14,147 nt of DNA from Gammaproteobacteria bacterium (GCA_009840715.1 VXNE01000393.1:1-14147); one strand, 5' to 3'. Shown: positions 6,493 through 13,973, numbered from the stretch's first letter. Translations and numbers: made by a program. Notes: generated from the sequence alone by a model not told the origin.

Positions 6493-6510
6493 ACGCGTTG
6501 CCACACGCGT
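6493..6510. promoter_or_regulatory. Inverted repeat in the hvfA leader
   Basis: ACGCGT (6493-6498) and ACGCGT (6505-6510) are separated by 6 bases and form an 18-base dyad between the candidate -10 box and the hvfA ATG. It could be an operator for a metal-responsive regulator or a leader hairpin. No regulator gene is in the window, and ACGCGT is itself a palindrome, so chance occurrence in GC-rich DNA is possible. Confidence 0.25.
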
Positions 6511-6545
6511 CCTCCCGAAAGACTTCCAGGCCGTCGGCGCCCCGG

Positions 6546-6575
6546 ATTGTAATACCCTTCCGGCGCGAGCGTCAC
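6546..6575 (-). promoter_or_regulatory. Candidate sigma70 promoter of the hvfABC operon
   Basis: Reading leftward, GTGACG (6570-6575; TTGACA has 4 matches) is followed after 18 bases by TACAAT (6546-6551; 5 of 6 to TATAAT). Transcription would start near 6539, giving a leader of about 105 bases before hvfA. It lies just past the end of hrpA and separates the two genes' transcription. Homologous clusters elsewhere are often under ECF sigma factors; I do not see a convincing ECF-type pair. Confidence 0.42.
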
Positions 6576-6617
6576 GCACGCGATTTCGAGGGTTCAGGAC
6601 CTGTTCAGGTGCACCGC

Positions 6618-9600
6618 TCAGCGCAGCCCGGCCCTGCGTTCGAGCGGCTCGAACACGCGTCCCAGGCGCTCCGCCGAGACCTTCTCGCGAGTGCCCACGC
6701 GCTGGCTGAAGAGCGCCACGCGGTACTCCTCCACGAGGTAGCTCGCGGTGACAACTTCCGGCGCCCCGGGCAGCGCTTCGTCCAGCGCCTCCAGACGCGC
6801 TTCCCAGCGCGCCGCCTCCGCCGCCCCCTCCCGGTCGCGCTCGACGCGCCCCTGCAGGTGGGTTGCCCGATAGACGATCGCGTCGAGATAACGCGGCACG
6901 TCGCACAGCCGCTCCGCCGGGATGCGGTTGGGGAAATCCGGCGGCACCAGGCGCTCGAGGTGCGCGGCCATGTCCTCCCGGCTCGAACGGAACGCCGGGG
7001 ACTCGAGCGCGGACACCGCCCGCGCCGCCTCGAACCGGCGTTCGAGGATCGCACGGCAAGCAGCCACGACTTCCCGGCACGTCGACGCCAGGCTGCCGGC
7101 CCCGGCATCGAGCGCCGCCTCGAACGCGGACGCCGCAGTGGGCAGCGCGTGTCCGGCGAAGAAGCAGCTCCACGCAGCGGCGAGGAGCAGCTCGTCCACC
7201 AGCCGCGCCCGGGTGCCGAGGGTCGCGTAGTGCAGCGCCATCGTGCGCTCCGCCTCGATGTCCCGCCGCAGCCGACGCGTCCGGCGACGATCCCAGAGGA
7301 GCGCCATGCGGCTGTAGCCGCGCCGGTTGGTGGCGCGCTGGCTCGAGCGGTGCGTGAGCAGCACGAGATCCACCCGATCGCCATCGTCGCGCAGGGCCGG
7401 GTACGCGAGGACCCGTCCGGCGCGGCCGTCCACGGTCAGCGTCTCCGGGACACCGTCCTCCGGGAACGTCGTGAGCGCCCGTTGCTCGTGGCGTTCGCGC
7501 GCCGCTTCCGCGCCTCTTTCGACCCGCGCCAGCAGGCGGCCCTGTAACGCCTCGAGATCCCGGTCCTGGTCCACGACCCGCCCGCGCGGGCCGCGGACCT
7601 GTACGTTCACGCGCAGAAACGGCGCGATGGCGTCGGGCCGCCAGTCGGACGCCCCGATGACCACCCCGTAGTCCGCTTCGACCCGCTCTGCAAGGGCGGC
7701 GAGCAAGCTACCCTGACGGTAGCGGTCAGGGCGCAGCAGGACGGCGGTCATCTCGCGCGCCTTGTCCGGCACCGGGGCGAGACGCCGCCGCACGGACTTG
7801 GGCAGCGCCTTCAGCAGTTCCACGCACTTCTGCTCGAAGAATCCCGGCACCAGCCAGTCGAGCGGCCCGTGCCTGAGATGCGGCAGCACGCCCAGGTCCA
7901 CGCGCACCGACACGCCGTCATCGGGCTCTCCCGGCGCGAAGCGGTACTGAAGGCGCAGTTCCAGGCCGTCGATGCGCAGGGCCGACGGGAAGTCGTCGTC
8001 AGAGACAGCGGCGTCGGCCCGCGTCATGAGGTCCGCTTCGGTCATCAGGAGCCGCCCGACCGCGGCCGGGTCGGCCTTCGCCAACCACGCGGTGAGCGAC
8101 GCGACGCTCCACACGTCCTCCGGCAGCCGCTCCCGGTAGAAGTCCGCCTGCGCCTCGGCCGATGCAAGGACATCCGCACGGCGGCCCTTGGCCTGCAGCT
8201 CCACGATCCTGCGCACGAGCGCCAGGTTCCTGTCGAGGAACGCCGGGCGCGGATGCTTGCCGGCGCGCACCACCCCGTCCGCGCTCCCCACCAGCGCGTG
8301 CCGCACGAACAGGGCCCGCGCTTCCTCCGGGTCGATCGGGCCGAGCCGGACGGCGCGCCGTTCGACCACGGGCAGGCCGTAGAGCGTGGCGCGCTCGAAC
8401 ACCATCGGCTCGCCGCGGCGCGCGTCCCAGTGCGGCTCGGAGTGGGTCCGCCGCAACAGCTTGCCCGCCGCGGCCTCGATCCAGCGCGCCTCGACCCGGG
8501 CGACGCAGCGCGCGTAGGTCTGCCCGGTCTCGGCGATCTCCGCGGCGACGATCCATTTCGGCCCCGAGCCCTTCCGCGCCAGCACGGAGCCCGGGAAGAT
8601 GCGGAACTTCAGGTTGCGGGCGCCCTGGTAGACCCGGGCCTCGTCGTGCAGCCCGACGAACCCGAGGGAGCCCGCCAGCAGGGCCCGGTGCACGGCCGCG
8701 TAGTCCGCGTCGGCCTTGTTCAGCCGCAGCCCCAGGGACCGCGCCGCCAACAGCAACTGGCGGTGCAGGGAGCGCCATTCGGCGACCCGGGACGGAGACA
8801 GGAAGTGTCTCTGCAGGTGGCGCCGGAAGCCGCTGCGCGTGCGCTCCCCGCGCTCCTCCTCCAGGGCGTTCCAGAGGTTGACCCACGCCAGGAAGTCCGA
8901 CTCCGGATGCGCGTACGCGCGGTGGGCCTCGTCGGCGGCCTGGCGACGGTCCGGCGGCCGCTCGCGCGGATCCTGGATGGACAGCGCCGCGACGACGATC
9001 AGCATCTCCCGGAGGCAGCCGCCGCGGGCGGCGGCGATCAGCATGCGGGCGAGCCGCGGGTCGACAGGCAGCCGCGCCATGGTCCGGCCGATGTTGGTGA
9101 GACGGTCGTCGTGGAGGGCACCGAGTTCGTGCAGGCCGCGGACCGCGTCCTTCACCGCCCGCGGATCCGGCGGGTCGATGAAGGGGAAGCGCGACACGTC
9201 GCCGAGCCGGAACGCGCGCATCTGCAGCACCACGGAGGCGAGGTTGGTGCGCGTGAGTTCGGGGTCCGTGTAGCGCGGCCGGTTCTCGTAGTCCGCCTCC
9301 GAGTAGAGCCGATAGCAGGTGCCCGGAGCCACGCGGCCGCAGCGGCCCTTCCTCTGCTCGGCGCTGGCCTGGGAGACGGGTTCGACGGGCAGCCGCTGAA
9401 TCCGGGACCGGAAGCTGTAGCGGCTGATCCGGGCGACCCCGGAGTCGATGACGTAGCCGACGTTCGGCACGGTCACGCTCGTTTCGGCGACGTTCGTCGC
9501 GAGGATGACCCGCGGGCGCGCGCTCGGGCGACTTTCGAAAATGCGCGCCTGCTCGCGGGCCGGCAGCCGGGAGTAGAGGGGGAGCACCTCGTAGCGGTCG

Positions 9601-10388
9601 CGATAGGCGCGCCGGAGCCGCTGCGATGTCTCGAGGATCTCCCGCTCGCCGGGGAGGAACACGAGGACATCCCGCGCCGCCGATCTCGGGCGCGCCCGGC
9701 CGATCTCGTCCAGGCAGGCCGCGATCGGATCCGCTTCGTCGTCGTCCGCTTCCCGCCAGACCACGTCGACGGGGTGGCCACGCCCTCCGACGGACACCAC
9801 CGGCGCGCCGTCGAAGTGACGCTGGAAAGCCTCGACGTCGATCGTCGCCGAGGTGACGATGAGCTTGAAGTCCGGGCGGCGGCGCAGCAGCTTCTTCGCG
9901 TAGCCCACGAGGAAGTCGACGTTCAGGCTACGCTCGTGCGCCTCGTCGAGGATGAGCGTGTCGTACGCCTCGAGGCGCCGGTCGTGCTGGATTTCCGCGA
10001 GCAGCAGGCCGTCCGTCATCACCTTGACGAGGGTGTCCTCGCCCCACGCCTGGGCGAAGCGCACGGCGAACCCAACCTGGGCGCCGAGCGGGACGTCGAG
10101 TTCCTGGGCGATGCGGGCGGCCACGGTGCGCGCCGCAAGGCGCCGCGGCTGCGTGTGTCCGATCATGCCGCGCACGCCGCGGCCGGCGGCGAGGCACGCC
10201 TTCGGCAACTGCGTGGTCTTCCCCGAGCCGGTCTCGCCGGCGACGATGACCACCGGGTGCGCGCGGATGCATTCCACGATCTCGTCCATGCGGGACGAGA
10301 TGGGGAGTTCCGGGGGGAAGGAGAGCGCGGGCACGCGGTCCGCGCGGCGGGCCATCGCGGTTGTGTCCAGGGTGCGGGCCGGTTTCAT
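6618..10388 (-). CDS. hrpA: ATP-dependent RNA helicase HrpA
   Basis: HrpA is a DEAH-box RNA helicase; in E. coli it is linked to mRNA processing and to rescue of stalled or collided ribosomes. The product is 1,256 residues (about 1,300 in E. coli). Visible motifs: Walker A GETGSGKT (51-58), TQPRRLAA (79-86), DEAH (148-151), SAT (180-182) and QRKGRCGR (about 344-351). The helicase-associated HA2 and OB-fold regions follow (WIVAAEIAETGQTYAR near 611), then a long C-terminal DUF3418 region typical of HrpA rather than HrpB. The start is ATG at 10388, with GAGGAGG about 10 bases upstream inside the loop of a perfect 8-bp hairpin. It probably has its own transcript, being separated from the VWA gene by REP-like hairpins and from hvfA by about 180 bases. 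Only a weak hairpin (ACCTGAACAGGT) follows the stop. Confidence 0.98.
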   Translation of the reverse strand: MKPARTLDTTAMARRADRVPALSFPPELPISSRMDEIVECIRAHPVVIVAGETGSGKTTQLPKACLAAGRGVRGMIGHTQPRRLAARTVAARIAQELDVPLGAQVGFAVRFAQAWGEDTLVKVMTDGLLLAEIQHDRRLEAYDTLILDEAHERSLNVDFLVGYAKKLLRRRPDFKLIVTSATIDVEAFQRHFDGAPVVSVGGRGHPVDVVWREADDDEADPIAACLDEIGRARPRSAARDVLVFLPGEREILETSQRLRRAYRDRYEVLPLYSRLPAREQARIFESRPSARPRVILATNVAETSVTVPNVGYVIDSGVARISRYSFRSRIQRLPVEPVSQASAEQRKGRCGRVAPGTCYRLYSEADYENRPRYTDPELTRTNLASVVLQMRAFRLGDVSRFPFIDPPDPRAVKDAVRGLHELGALHDDRLTNIGRTMARLPVDPRLARMLIAAARGGCLREMLIVVAALSIQDPRERPPDRRQAADEAHRAYAHPESDFLAWVNLWNALEEERGERTRSGFRRHLQRHFLSPSRVAEWRSLHRQLLLAARSLGLRLNKADADYAAVHRALLAGSLGFVGLHDEARVYQGARNLKFRIFPGSVLARKGSGPKWIVAAEIAETGQTYARCVARVEARWIEAAAGKLLRRTHSEPHWDARRGEPMVFERATLYGLPVVERRAVRLGPIDPEEARALFVRHALVGSADGVVRAGKHPRPAFLDRNLALVRRIVELQAKGRRADVLASAEAQADFYRERLPEDVWSVASLTAWLAKADPAAVGRLLMTEADLMTRADAAVSDDDFPSALRIDGLELRLQYRFAPGEPDDGVSVRVDLGVLPHLRHGPLDWLVPGFFEQKCVELLKALPKSVRRRLAPVPDKAREMTAVLLRPDRYRQGSLLAALAERVEADYGVVIGASDWRPDAIAPFLRVNVQVRGPRGRVVDQDRDLEALQGRLLARVERGAEAARERHEQRALTTFPEDGVPETLTVDGRAGRVLAYPALRDDGDRVDLVLLTHRSSQRATNRRGYSRMALLWDRRRTRRLRRDIEAERTMALHYATLGTRARLVDELLLAAAWSCFFAGHALPTAASAFEAALDAGAGSLASTCREVVAACRAILERRFEAARAVSALESPAFRSSREDMAAHLERLVPPDFPNRIPAERLCDVPRYLDAIVYRATHLQGRVERDREGAAEAARWEARLEALDEALPGAPEVVTASYLVEEYRVALFSQRVGTREKVSAERLGRVFEPLERRAGLR

Positions 10389-10390
10389 GC

Positions 10391-10419
10391 CGAGGGCGCC
10401 TCCTCGCGCTCCGCCCTCG
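10391..10419 (-). promoter_or_regulatory. Hairpin presenting the hrpA ribosome binding site
   Basis: In the transcript CGAGGGCG (10412-10419) pairs perfectly with CGCCCTCG (10391-10398). The 13-base loop contains GAGGAGG, the only good Shine-Dalgarno sequence of hrpA, and the stem ends two bases before the ATG. The stem would need to open for the ribosome to cover the start region, so it may tune translation. This is inferred from base pairing only. Confidence 0.4.
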
Positions 10420-10440
10420 CGTTCCCTGAGGCGACTCCGG

Positions 10441-10506
10441 CACGGGACGGGGCAAGCCCGTCGACACCATGCATGAATTCGAGACGGGACGGGACGAGCC
10501 CGTCCC
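10441..10506. repeat. Two REP-like hairpins in tandem
   Basis: Two related units share ACGGGACGGG then C(A/G)AGCCCGTC. The first has GACGGG (10446-10451) pairing with CCCGTC (10457-10462). The second has GGGACGGG (10486-10493) pairing with CCCGTCCC (10499-10506) and directly abuts the stop codon of the VWA gene. They sit in a gap between two same-strand genes and probably end or protect the moxR-VWA transcript. A sequence with the same GACGGGGCAAGCC core recurs at 12684-12696, suggesting a dispersed REP-like family distinct from the GGGCGATGT repeats. Confidence 0.5.
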
Positions 10507-11673
10507 CTACTTCGAAAGGTAGTTCATCCCCTCTTCGAGCCCGCGGATCGTCAGCGGGAACATGCGCCCGTCGACCAGTTCCTGGGTCATGCCCACGGAC
10601 GTCGAGTACTCCCACGTCTCCTGCGGCGTGGGGTTGATCCACACCATCTTGTCGTAGGCCTCGGTGAAGCGCTCCATCCACGTGGCGCCCGGCTCTTCGT
10701 TCCAGTGTTCGACGCTGCCGCCCGAGTGCGTGATCTCGTACGGCGCCATGGTGGCATCGCCCACGAACACGCATTTGTAGTCGCGCGCGTACTTGTTGAG
10801 GATGCCCCACGTCGGCAGGCGTTCGTTCATGCGCCGCCGGTTGTCCTTCCACACGGACTCGTAGATGAAGTTGTGGAAGTAGAAGCTCTCCATGTGCTTG
10901 AACTCCGTGCGCGTCGCGGAGAAGAGCTCCTCGCAGACCTTGACGTGGGCGTCCATGGACCCGCCGATGTCGAGGAACAGCAGCACCTTGACCGTGTTCT
11001 TGCGCTCCGGGCGCATCCTGATGTCGAGCATGCCGCCGTTGTGCGCCGTCGAGCGGATGGTGTTGTCCAGGTCGAGCTCTTCTTCCCGGCCCGTGCGCGC
11101 GAACTTGCGCAGCCGGCGCAGCGCCATCTTGATGTTGCGGGTGCCGAGTTCGACGGAGTCGTCGAGGTTCTTGTACTGACGCTGGTCCCACACCTTGCGG
11201 GCCTTCTTCTTCTTGCCGCGTCCCGGGCCGCCGGGGCCGCGCTGTCCGGGGCGGTCGCCGTCCCCTTCCTCGCCCTCCTCGCCTTCCTCGCCCTCGCGGG
11301 CGCGCTGCTCCTCCTCCTCGCGCGCCTTCTGGAACGCTTCGATCAGCTTCTCGAGGCCGCCCAGGGACTCGATCTTCTCGAGTTCCTCCGGCGTCAGCGC
11401 ACGCTCGAACTCGCGGCGCAGCCACTCGTCCGGAATGAGCGACTCGAGCAGGCCGTGCAGGTCCTCGAGCCCCTTGAAATACGCCCCGAACGCGCGGTCG
11501 AACTTGTCGTAGTGCTTCTCGTCCTTGCACATGCACGTCCGGCTCAGGAGATAGAAGTCGTCGATGCTGGAGTAGACGACCCGGTGCCGCATGGCGTCGA
11601 TCAGGTCGAGGAGTTCCCGGATCGTGACCGGGACCTTGTACTTGCGCAGCGTCAGGAAGAAGTTGATCAGCAT
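10507..11673 (-). CDS. VWA-domain protein, CoxE-like (COG3825)
   Basis: The 388-residue product has a helical N-terminal half (about 1-120), a charged Glu/Gly/Lys linker (about 118-160, low complexity) and a C-terminal von Willebrand factor A domain. The MIDAS metal motif is DIGGSMD (235-241), with Asp/Ser spacing as in DxGxS. It ends with PLTIRGLEEGMNYLSK. No signal peptide or membrane segment is evident, so it is probably cytoplasmic. CoxE-like proteins work with MoxR AAA+ ATPases, often to insert metals or cofactors or to remodel protein complexes; the client of this common proteobacterial pair is not known to me. The start ATG has GGAGGAG 7 bases upstream. The gene begins 15 bases after the MoxR stop, so the two form an operon. 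Confidence 0.93.
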   Translation of the reverse strand: MLINFFLTLRKYKVPVTIRELLDLIDAMRHRVVYSSIDDFYLLSRTCMCKDEKHYDKFDRAFGAYFKGLEDLHGLLESLIPDEWLRREFERALTPEELEKIESLGGLEKLIEAFQKAREEEEQRAREGEEGEEGEEGDGDRPGQRGPGGPGRGKKKKARKVWDQRQYKNLDDSVELGTRNIKMALRRLRKFARTGREEELDLDNTIRSTAHNGGMLDIRMRPERKNTVKVLLFLDIGGSMDAHVKVCEELFSATRTEFKHMESFYFHNFIYESVWKDNRRRMNERLPTWGILNKYARDYKCVFVGDATMAPYEITHSGGSVEHWNEEPGATWMERFTEAYDKMVWINPTPQETWEYSTSVGMTQELVDGRMFPLTIRGLEEGMNYLSK

Positions 11674-11688
11674 CGACGTGCTCCTCCG

Positions 11689-12537
11689 CTACCCCCGGCT
11701 GTCCCGCCGGTTCATGAACGCCAGCCGCTCGAGGAGATGGACGTCCTGCTCGTTCTTGACGAGGGCCCCGTAGAGCGGCGGGATGGCCTTGCTCGGGTCC
11801 CGGTTGGTGAGGATCTCGTCCGGGATGTCGTCCGCCATCAGGAGCTTCAGCCAGTCGATCAGTTCGGACGTGGAGGGCTTCTTCTTCAGGCCCGGCACCT
11901 TGCGGACGTCGAAGAAGATCTCCATCGCCTCGCGCACGAGGTCCTGCTTGATCTCCGGGAAGTGGACCTCGACGATCTGCTGCATCGTCTCGCGGTCCGG
12001 GAAGTTGATGTAGTGGAAGAAGCAGCGGCGCAGGAACGCGTCGGGCAGTTCCTTTTCGTTGTTCGAGGTGATGATGACGATCGGACGCTGCTTCGCGACC
12101 ACCGTCTGGTTCAGCTCGTAGACGAAGAACTCCATCCGGTCGAGTTCCTGCAGGAGGTCGTTCGGGAACTCGATGTCGGCCTTGTCGATCTCGTCAATGA
12201 GCAGCACGACGCGCTCCTCCGCGTCGAACGCGTCCCAGAGCTTGCCGCGCTTGATGTAGTTGCGGATGTCCGCCACCCGCTCGTCGCCGAGCTGCGAGTC
12301 CCTGAGGCGAGACACCGCGTCGTATTCGTAGAGCCCCTGGAGCGCCTTGGTCTGCGACTTGATGTGCCACTGGATCAGTTCCAGGCCGAGGGTGTTGGCC
12401 ACTTCCTCGGCGAGCAGGGTCTTGCCCGTACCCGGCTCTCCCTTGATCAACAGGGGCCGCTCCAGCTTGACGGCCGCGTCGACCGCCATGGAGAGCTCGT
12501 CCGTCGAGATGTAGGTGTCGGTGCTCTCGAAAATCAT
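11689..12537 (-). CDS. MoxR-family AAA+ ATPase
   Basis: The 282-residue product is a single AAA+ module with Walker A GEPGTGKT (33-40), Walker B VVLLIDEIDKAD (110-121), sensor-1 region IITSNN (155-160) and the FLRRCFFHYINFP segment typical of MoxR proteins. A helical lid follows. MoxR ATPases act as chaperones with a VWA partner, here the gene directly downstream. I chose ATG 12537: MIFESTDTYIS aligns with MoxR starts and GAGAAG lies 5-6 bases upstream. A longer frame to 12582 adds 15 atypical residues. The gene is the first of a two-gene operon; the upstream DNA is the repeat-rich region, with a TAAAGT (12634-12639, leftward) as the only -10-like hexamer I noticed. Confidence 0.93.
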   Translation of the reverse strand: MIFESTDTYISTDELSMAVDAAVKLERPLLIKGEPGTGKTLLAEEVANTLGLELIQWHIKSQTKALQGLYEYDAVSRLRDSQLGDERVADIRNYIKRGKLWDAFDAEERVVLLIDEIDKADIEFPNDLLQELDRMEFFVYELNQTVVAKQRPIVIITSNNEKELPDAFLRRCFFHYINFPDRETMQQIVEVHFPEIKQDLVREAMEIFFDVRKVPGLKKKPSTSELIDWLKLLMADDIPDEILTNRDPSKAIPPLYGALVKNEQDVHLLERLAFMNRRDSRG

Positions 12538-12645
12538 TGAGTCTTCTCTAACAACGCGATGGTGTTTTTGTGCGCGCTGCACCCCTGCCTCGGTCCGCGC
12601 CGGGGGCTGACGACGACAACGCGCAAGGGCGCTACTTTACCCGAA

Positions 12646-12696
12646 GGCTTGCCCCGAGGCACATCGCCCTCCGGGGCCGGGAGGACGGGGCAAGCC
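12646..12696. repeat. Hairpin enclosing a repeat core
   Basis: GGCTTGCCCC (12646-12655) and GGGGCAAGCC (12687-12696) are perfect 10-bp complements. The 31-base interior includes a leftward repeat core (ACATCGCCC, 12661-12669) and an inner CCTCC/GGAGG stem. The outer arm shares GACGGGGCAAGCC with the REP-like units at 10441-10506. One structure therefore combines elements of both repeat families. Confidence 0.5.
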
Positions 12697-12701
12697 ATGC
12701 G

Positions 12702-12870
12702 CCGATCTCAAGAGGCACGCCATGTGCCGGGCATTCTCCCGCTACGGAACATCGCCCTTTTCAACCGCGCCCCGCGTCCCGCAGGCGGCCCGGTTGGCAG
12801 TGGGCGGCCGCCACGACGCGGCCACGGAAGTGTGGACCTACCCGTACGGCCCGCGAGATGAGCAAGATCG
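12702..12870. repeat. Palindromic repeat element, copy A (right arm decayed)
   Basis: The outer flank (GATCTCAAGAGGCACGC), the left arm GAACATCGCCCTTTTCAACC (12747-12766) and an interior with GGCGGCCCGGTTGGCAGTGGG and GCGGCCAC-type segments align with copy B. The expected right arm (TTTGAAA...GGGCGATGTTC) is not recognisable near 12870-12890. This is a diverged or truncated copy. Confidence 0.6.
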
Positions 12871-13078
12871 CTCCGTTCGGGACCGGCCCACGACGCCGGT
12901 GCGCGCAGCCCGCTTTCGAAGGGGGCGGGCGGCGCGCTGAGTACCACCCTCGACTCGGGCAACGGGATCATGCGGGAGAGCGTCACACCCACCGCACGCC
13001 GTTGCGGATCACCTTCGCCGCGCGCTCGAAACCCAGGACAGCTCCTCCGCCGCGCGACCCATGCGCACCAACGCCGCG

Positions 13079-13320
13079 CCGGTCTCGAGAGGCACGCTTG
13101 GTGACGGGCATCCTCCGCAACAGAACATAGCCCTTTTCAACCCCGCACCGGCGGCTGCAGGCGAGCCGGCTGCCAGCGGGGCGTCCGCCACGGCGCGGCC
13201 ACAAAGGCAGGACGGCCTCCAGGCGCATCGCGATGGCCCACGAGCACTTTGAAACGGGCGATGTTCTGGTGGGGTGTCGCGCCGGTTGATAAGGGCGATG
13301 TGTCCTTGGGGGCGTGGCGC
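13079..13320. repeat. Palindromic repeat element, copy B (most complete)
   Basis: The left arm is GAACATAGCCCTTTTCAA (13123-13140; one base of the core differs). The right arm is TTTGAAACGGGCGATGTTC (13248-13266). The arms are near-perfect reverse complements and span 144 bases. The interior includes GGCTGCAGGCGAGCCGG, CGTCCGCCACGGCGCGGCCAC and GGCCTCCAGGCGCATCGCG. A second-subtype core, GGTTGATAAGGGCGATGT (13284-13301), follows. It has MITE-like geometry but no obvious target-site duplication. The last 110 bases are repeated about 204 bases later. Confidence 0.65.
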
Positions 13321-13329
13321 TGCATGGTG

Positions 13330-13525
13330 CCGGTCTCGGCGTTTCAACCGCGCCCCGGGAGCTGCTGGCGGCCCGTTGCCAGCGGGCGTCCGTCACCGCG
13401 CAGCCACAGAGCGGTACGGCCTCCAGGCGCATCGCGATGGCCTACGGGCACTTTGAAACGGGCGATGTTCTTGGGGGGGGTGGCGCCGGTTGATAAGGGC
13501 GATGTTGTCGTTGCGGGGGGTGCGC
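13330..13525. repeat. Palindromic repeat element, copy C (tandem, left core deleted)
   Basis: From GGTCTCGGCGTTTCAACC (13332-13349) through GGTTGATAAGGGCGATGT (13488-13505) this is a tandem copy of B. Offsets are 207 bases at the left side and 204 at the right. The left-arm core is missing: the flank GGTCTCG joins GTTTCAACC directly, a deletion of roughly 45 bases relative to B. Right arm: TTTGAAACGGGCGATGTTCT at 13452-13471. The pair B and C probably arose by local duplication. Confidence 0.65.
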
Positions 13526-13616
13526 GGACGCCGGTGCCGGTTTATTGTCCTTTGCGTCTGCCGCGTCGGGAGTCCTGTCGGCCCCCACGACGGACGTGGC
13601 AGGGGCAAGTCAACGC

Positions 13617-13973
13617 CTAAGAGGCCCGCCCCTGGCGTCTTCGCCAGCGCCCGGCGATGCGCACCAGCGTGCGTGTCCCGATGCCGATGAGGAAGACGGC
13701 CACCGCCGCGGCGGTCGCGAGCGCCAGCGTCCGCCCCACCACGCCGGGCTCACCGTCCGGTTCGAACAGCCCGCGAAAGAGCAGCACGACGAAGGCGGGC
13801 GCGTAGTGCTCCGGGTCGTCCTGGAAGCGCCACGGTATGAAGAACCAGGTCGCCGCCACGAGCGGCGCGAGGATGCGGGCGGCGGTCCAGCGGCGCAGCG
13901 CGAGAAAGAGCGCGACGCACACGCCCAGTCCCGCTGCGCCGACGACGATCCAGGCGATGGTGTAGTCGCTCAT
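13617..13973 (-). CDS. Small multi-pass membrane protein of unknown function
   Basis: I do not recognise a named family. The 118-residue product has four hydrophobic stretches (about residues 5-26, 31-48, 58-70 and 80-104), so it is probably an inner-membrane protein with three or four helices and a basic C-terminal tail ([10 protein letters not shown]). Conserved-looking landmarks are [17 protein letters not shown] and [14 protein letters not shown] chose ATG 13973 because it overlaps the stop of ycgN by four bases (ATGA), a classic sign of translational coupling, and starts just before the first helix; an upstream start at 14015 would overlap ycgN by about 45 bases. It is probably co-transcribed with ycgN. 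Confidence 0.72.
   Translation of the reverse strand: MSDYTIAWIVVGAAGLGVCVALFLALRRWTAARILAPLVAATWFFIPWRFQDDPEHYAPAFVVLLFRGLFEPDGEPGVVGRTLALATAAAVAVFLIGIGTRTLVRIAGRWRRRQGRAS

Larger units (their letters stand above)
12538..13616. other. Gene-poor repeat region right of moxR
   Basis: About 1,080 bases with no credible gene. Open frames on both strands are Pro/Arg/Ala-rich and are generated by the repeats. The stretch holds seven cores of the GGGCGATGT family, at least three related copies of its interior, a tandem duplication of about 204 bases and a 10-bp inverted repeat around one core (12646-12696). The moxR promoter must lie in its first 100-200 bases. The part between 12870 and 13060 has no feature I recognise. 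Confidence 0.6.

Noticed and set aside
3085..10637. Very long rightward open frames opposite the phosphatase, hvf and hrpA genes
   Set aside because: They are antisense to genes with clear catalytic motifs. Long antisense frames are expected at this GC content.
12570..13432. Several open frames of 90-190 codons on both strands in the right repeat region
   Set aside because: They follow the repeats, change frame between copies, are biased to Pro/Arg/Ala/Gly and have no recognisable domain or ribosome binding site.
12646..13505. CRISPR array or integron attC sites as an explanation of the repeats
   Set aside because: Spacing is irregular (about 30 to 380 bases), orientation is mixed, interiors are related to one another rather than unique, no cas or integrase gene is seen, and the arms do not follow the attC core pattern.
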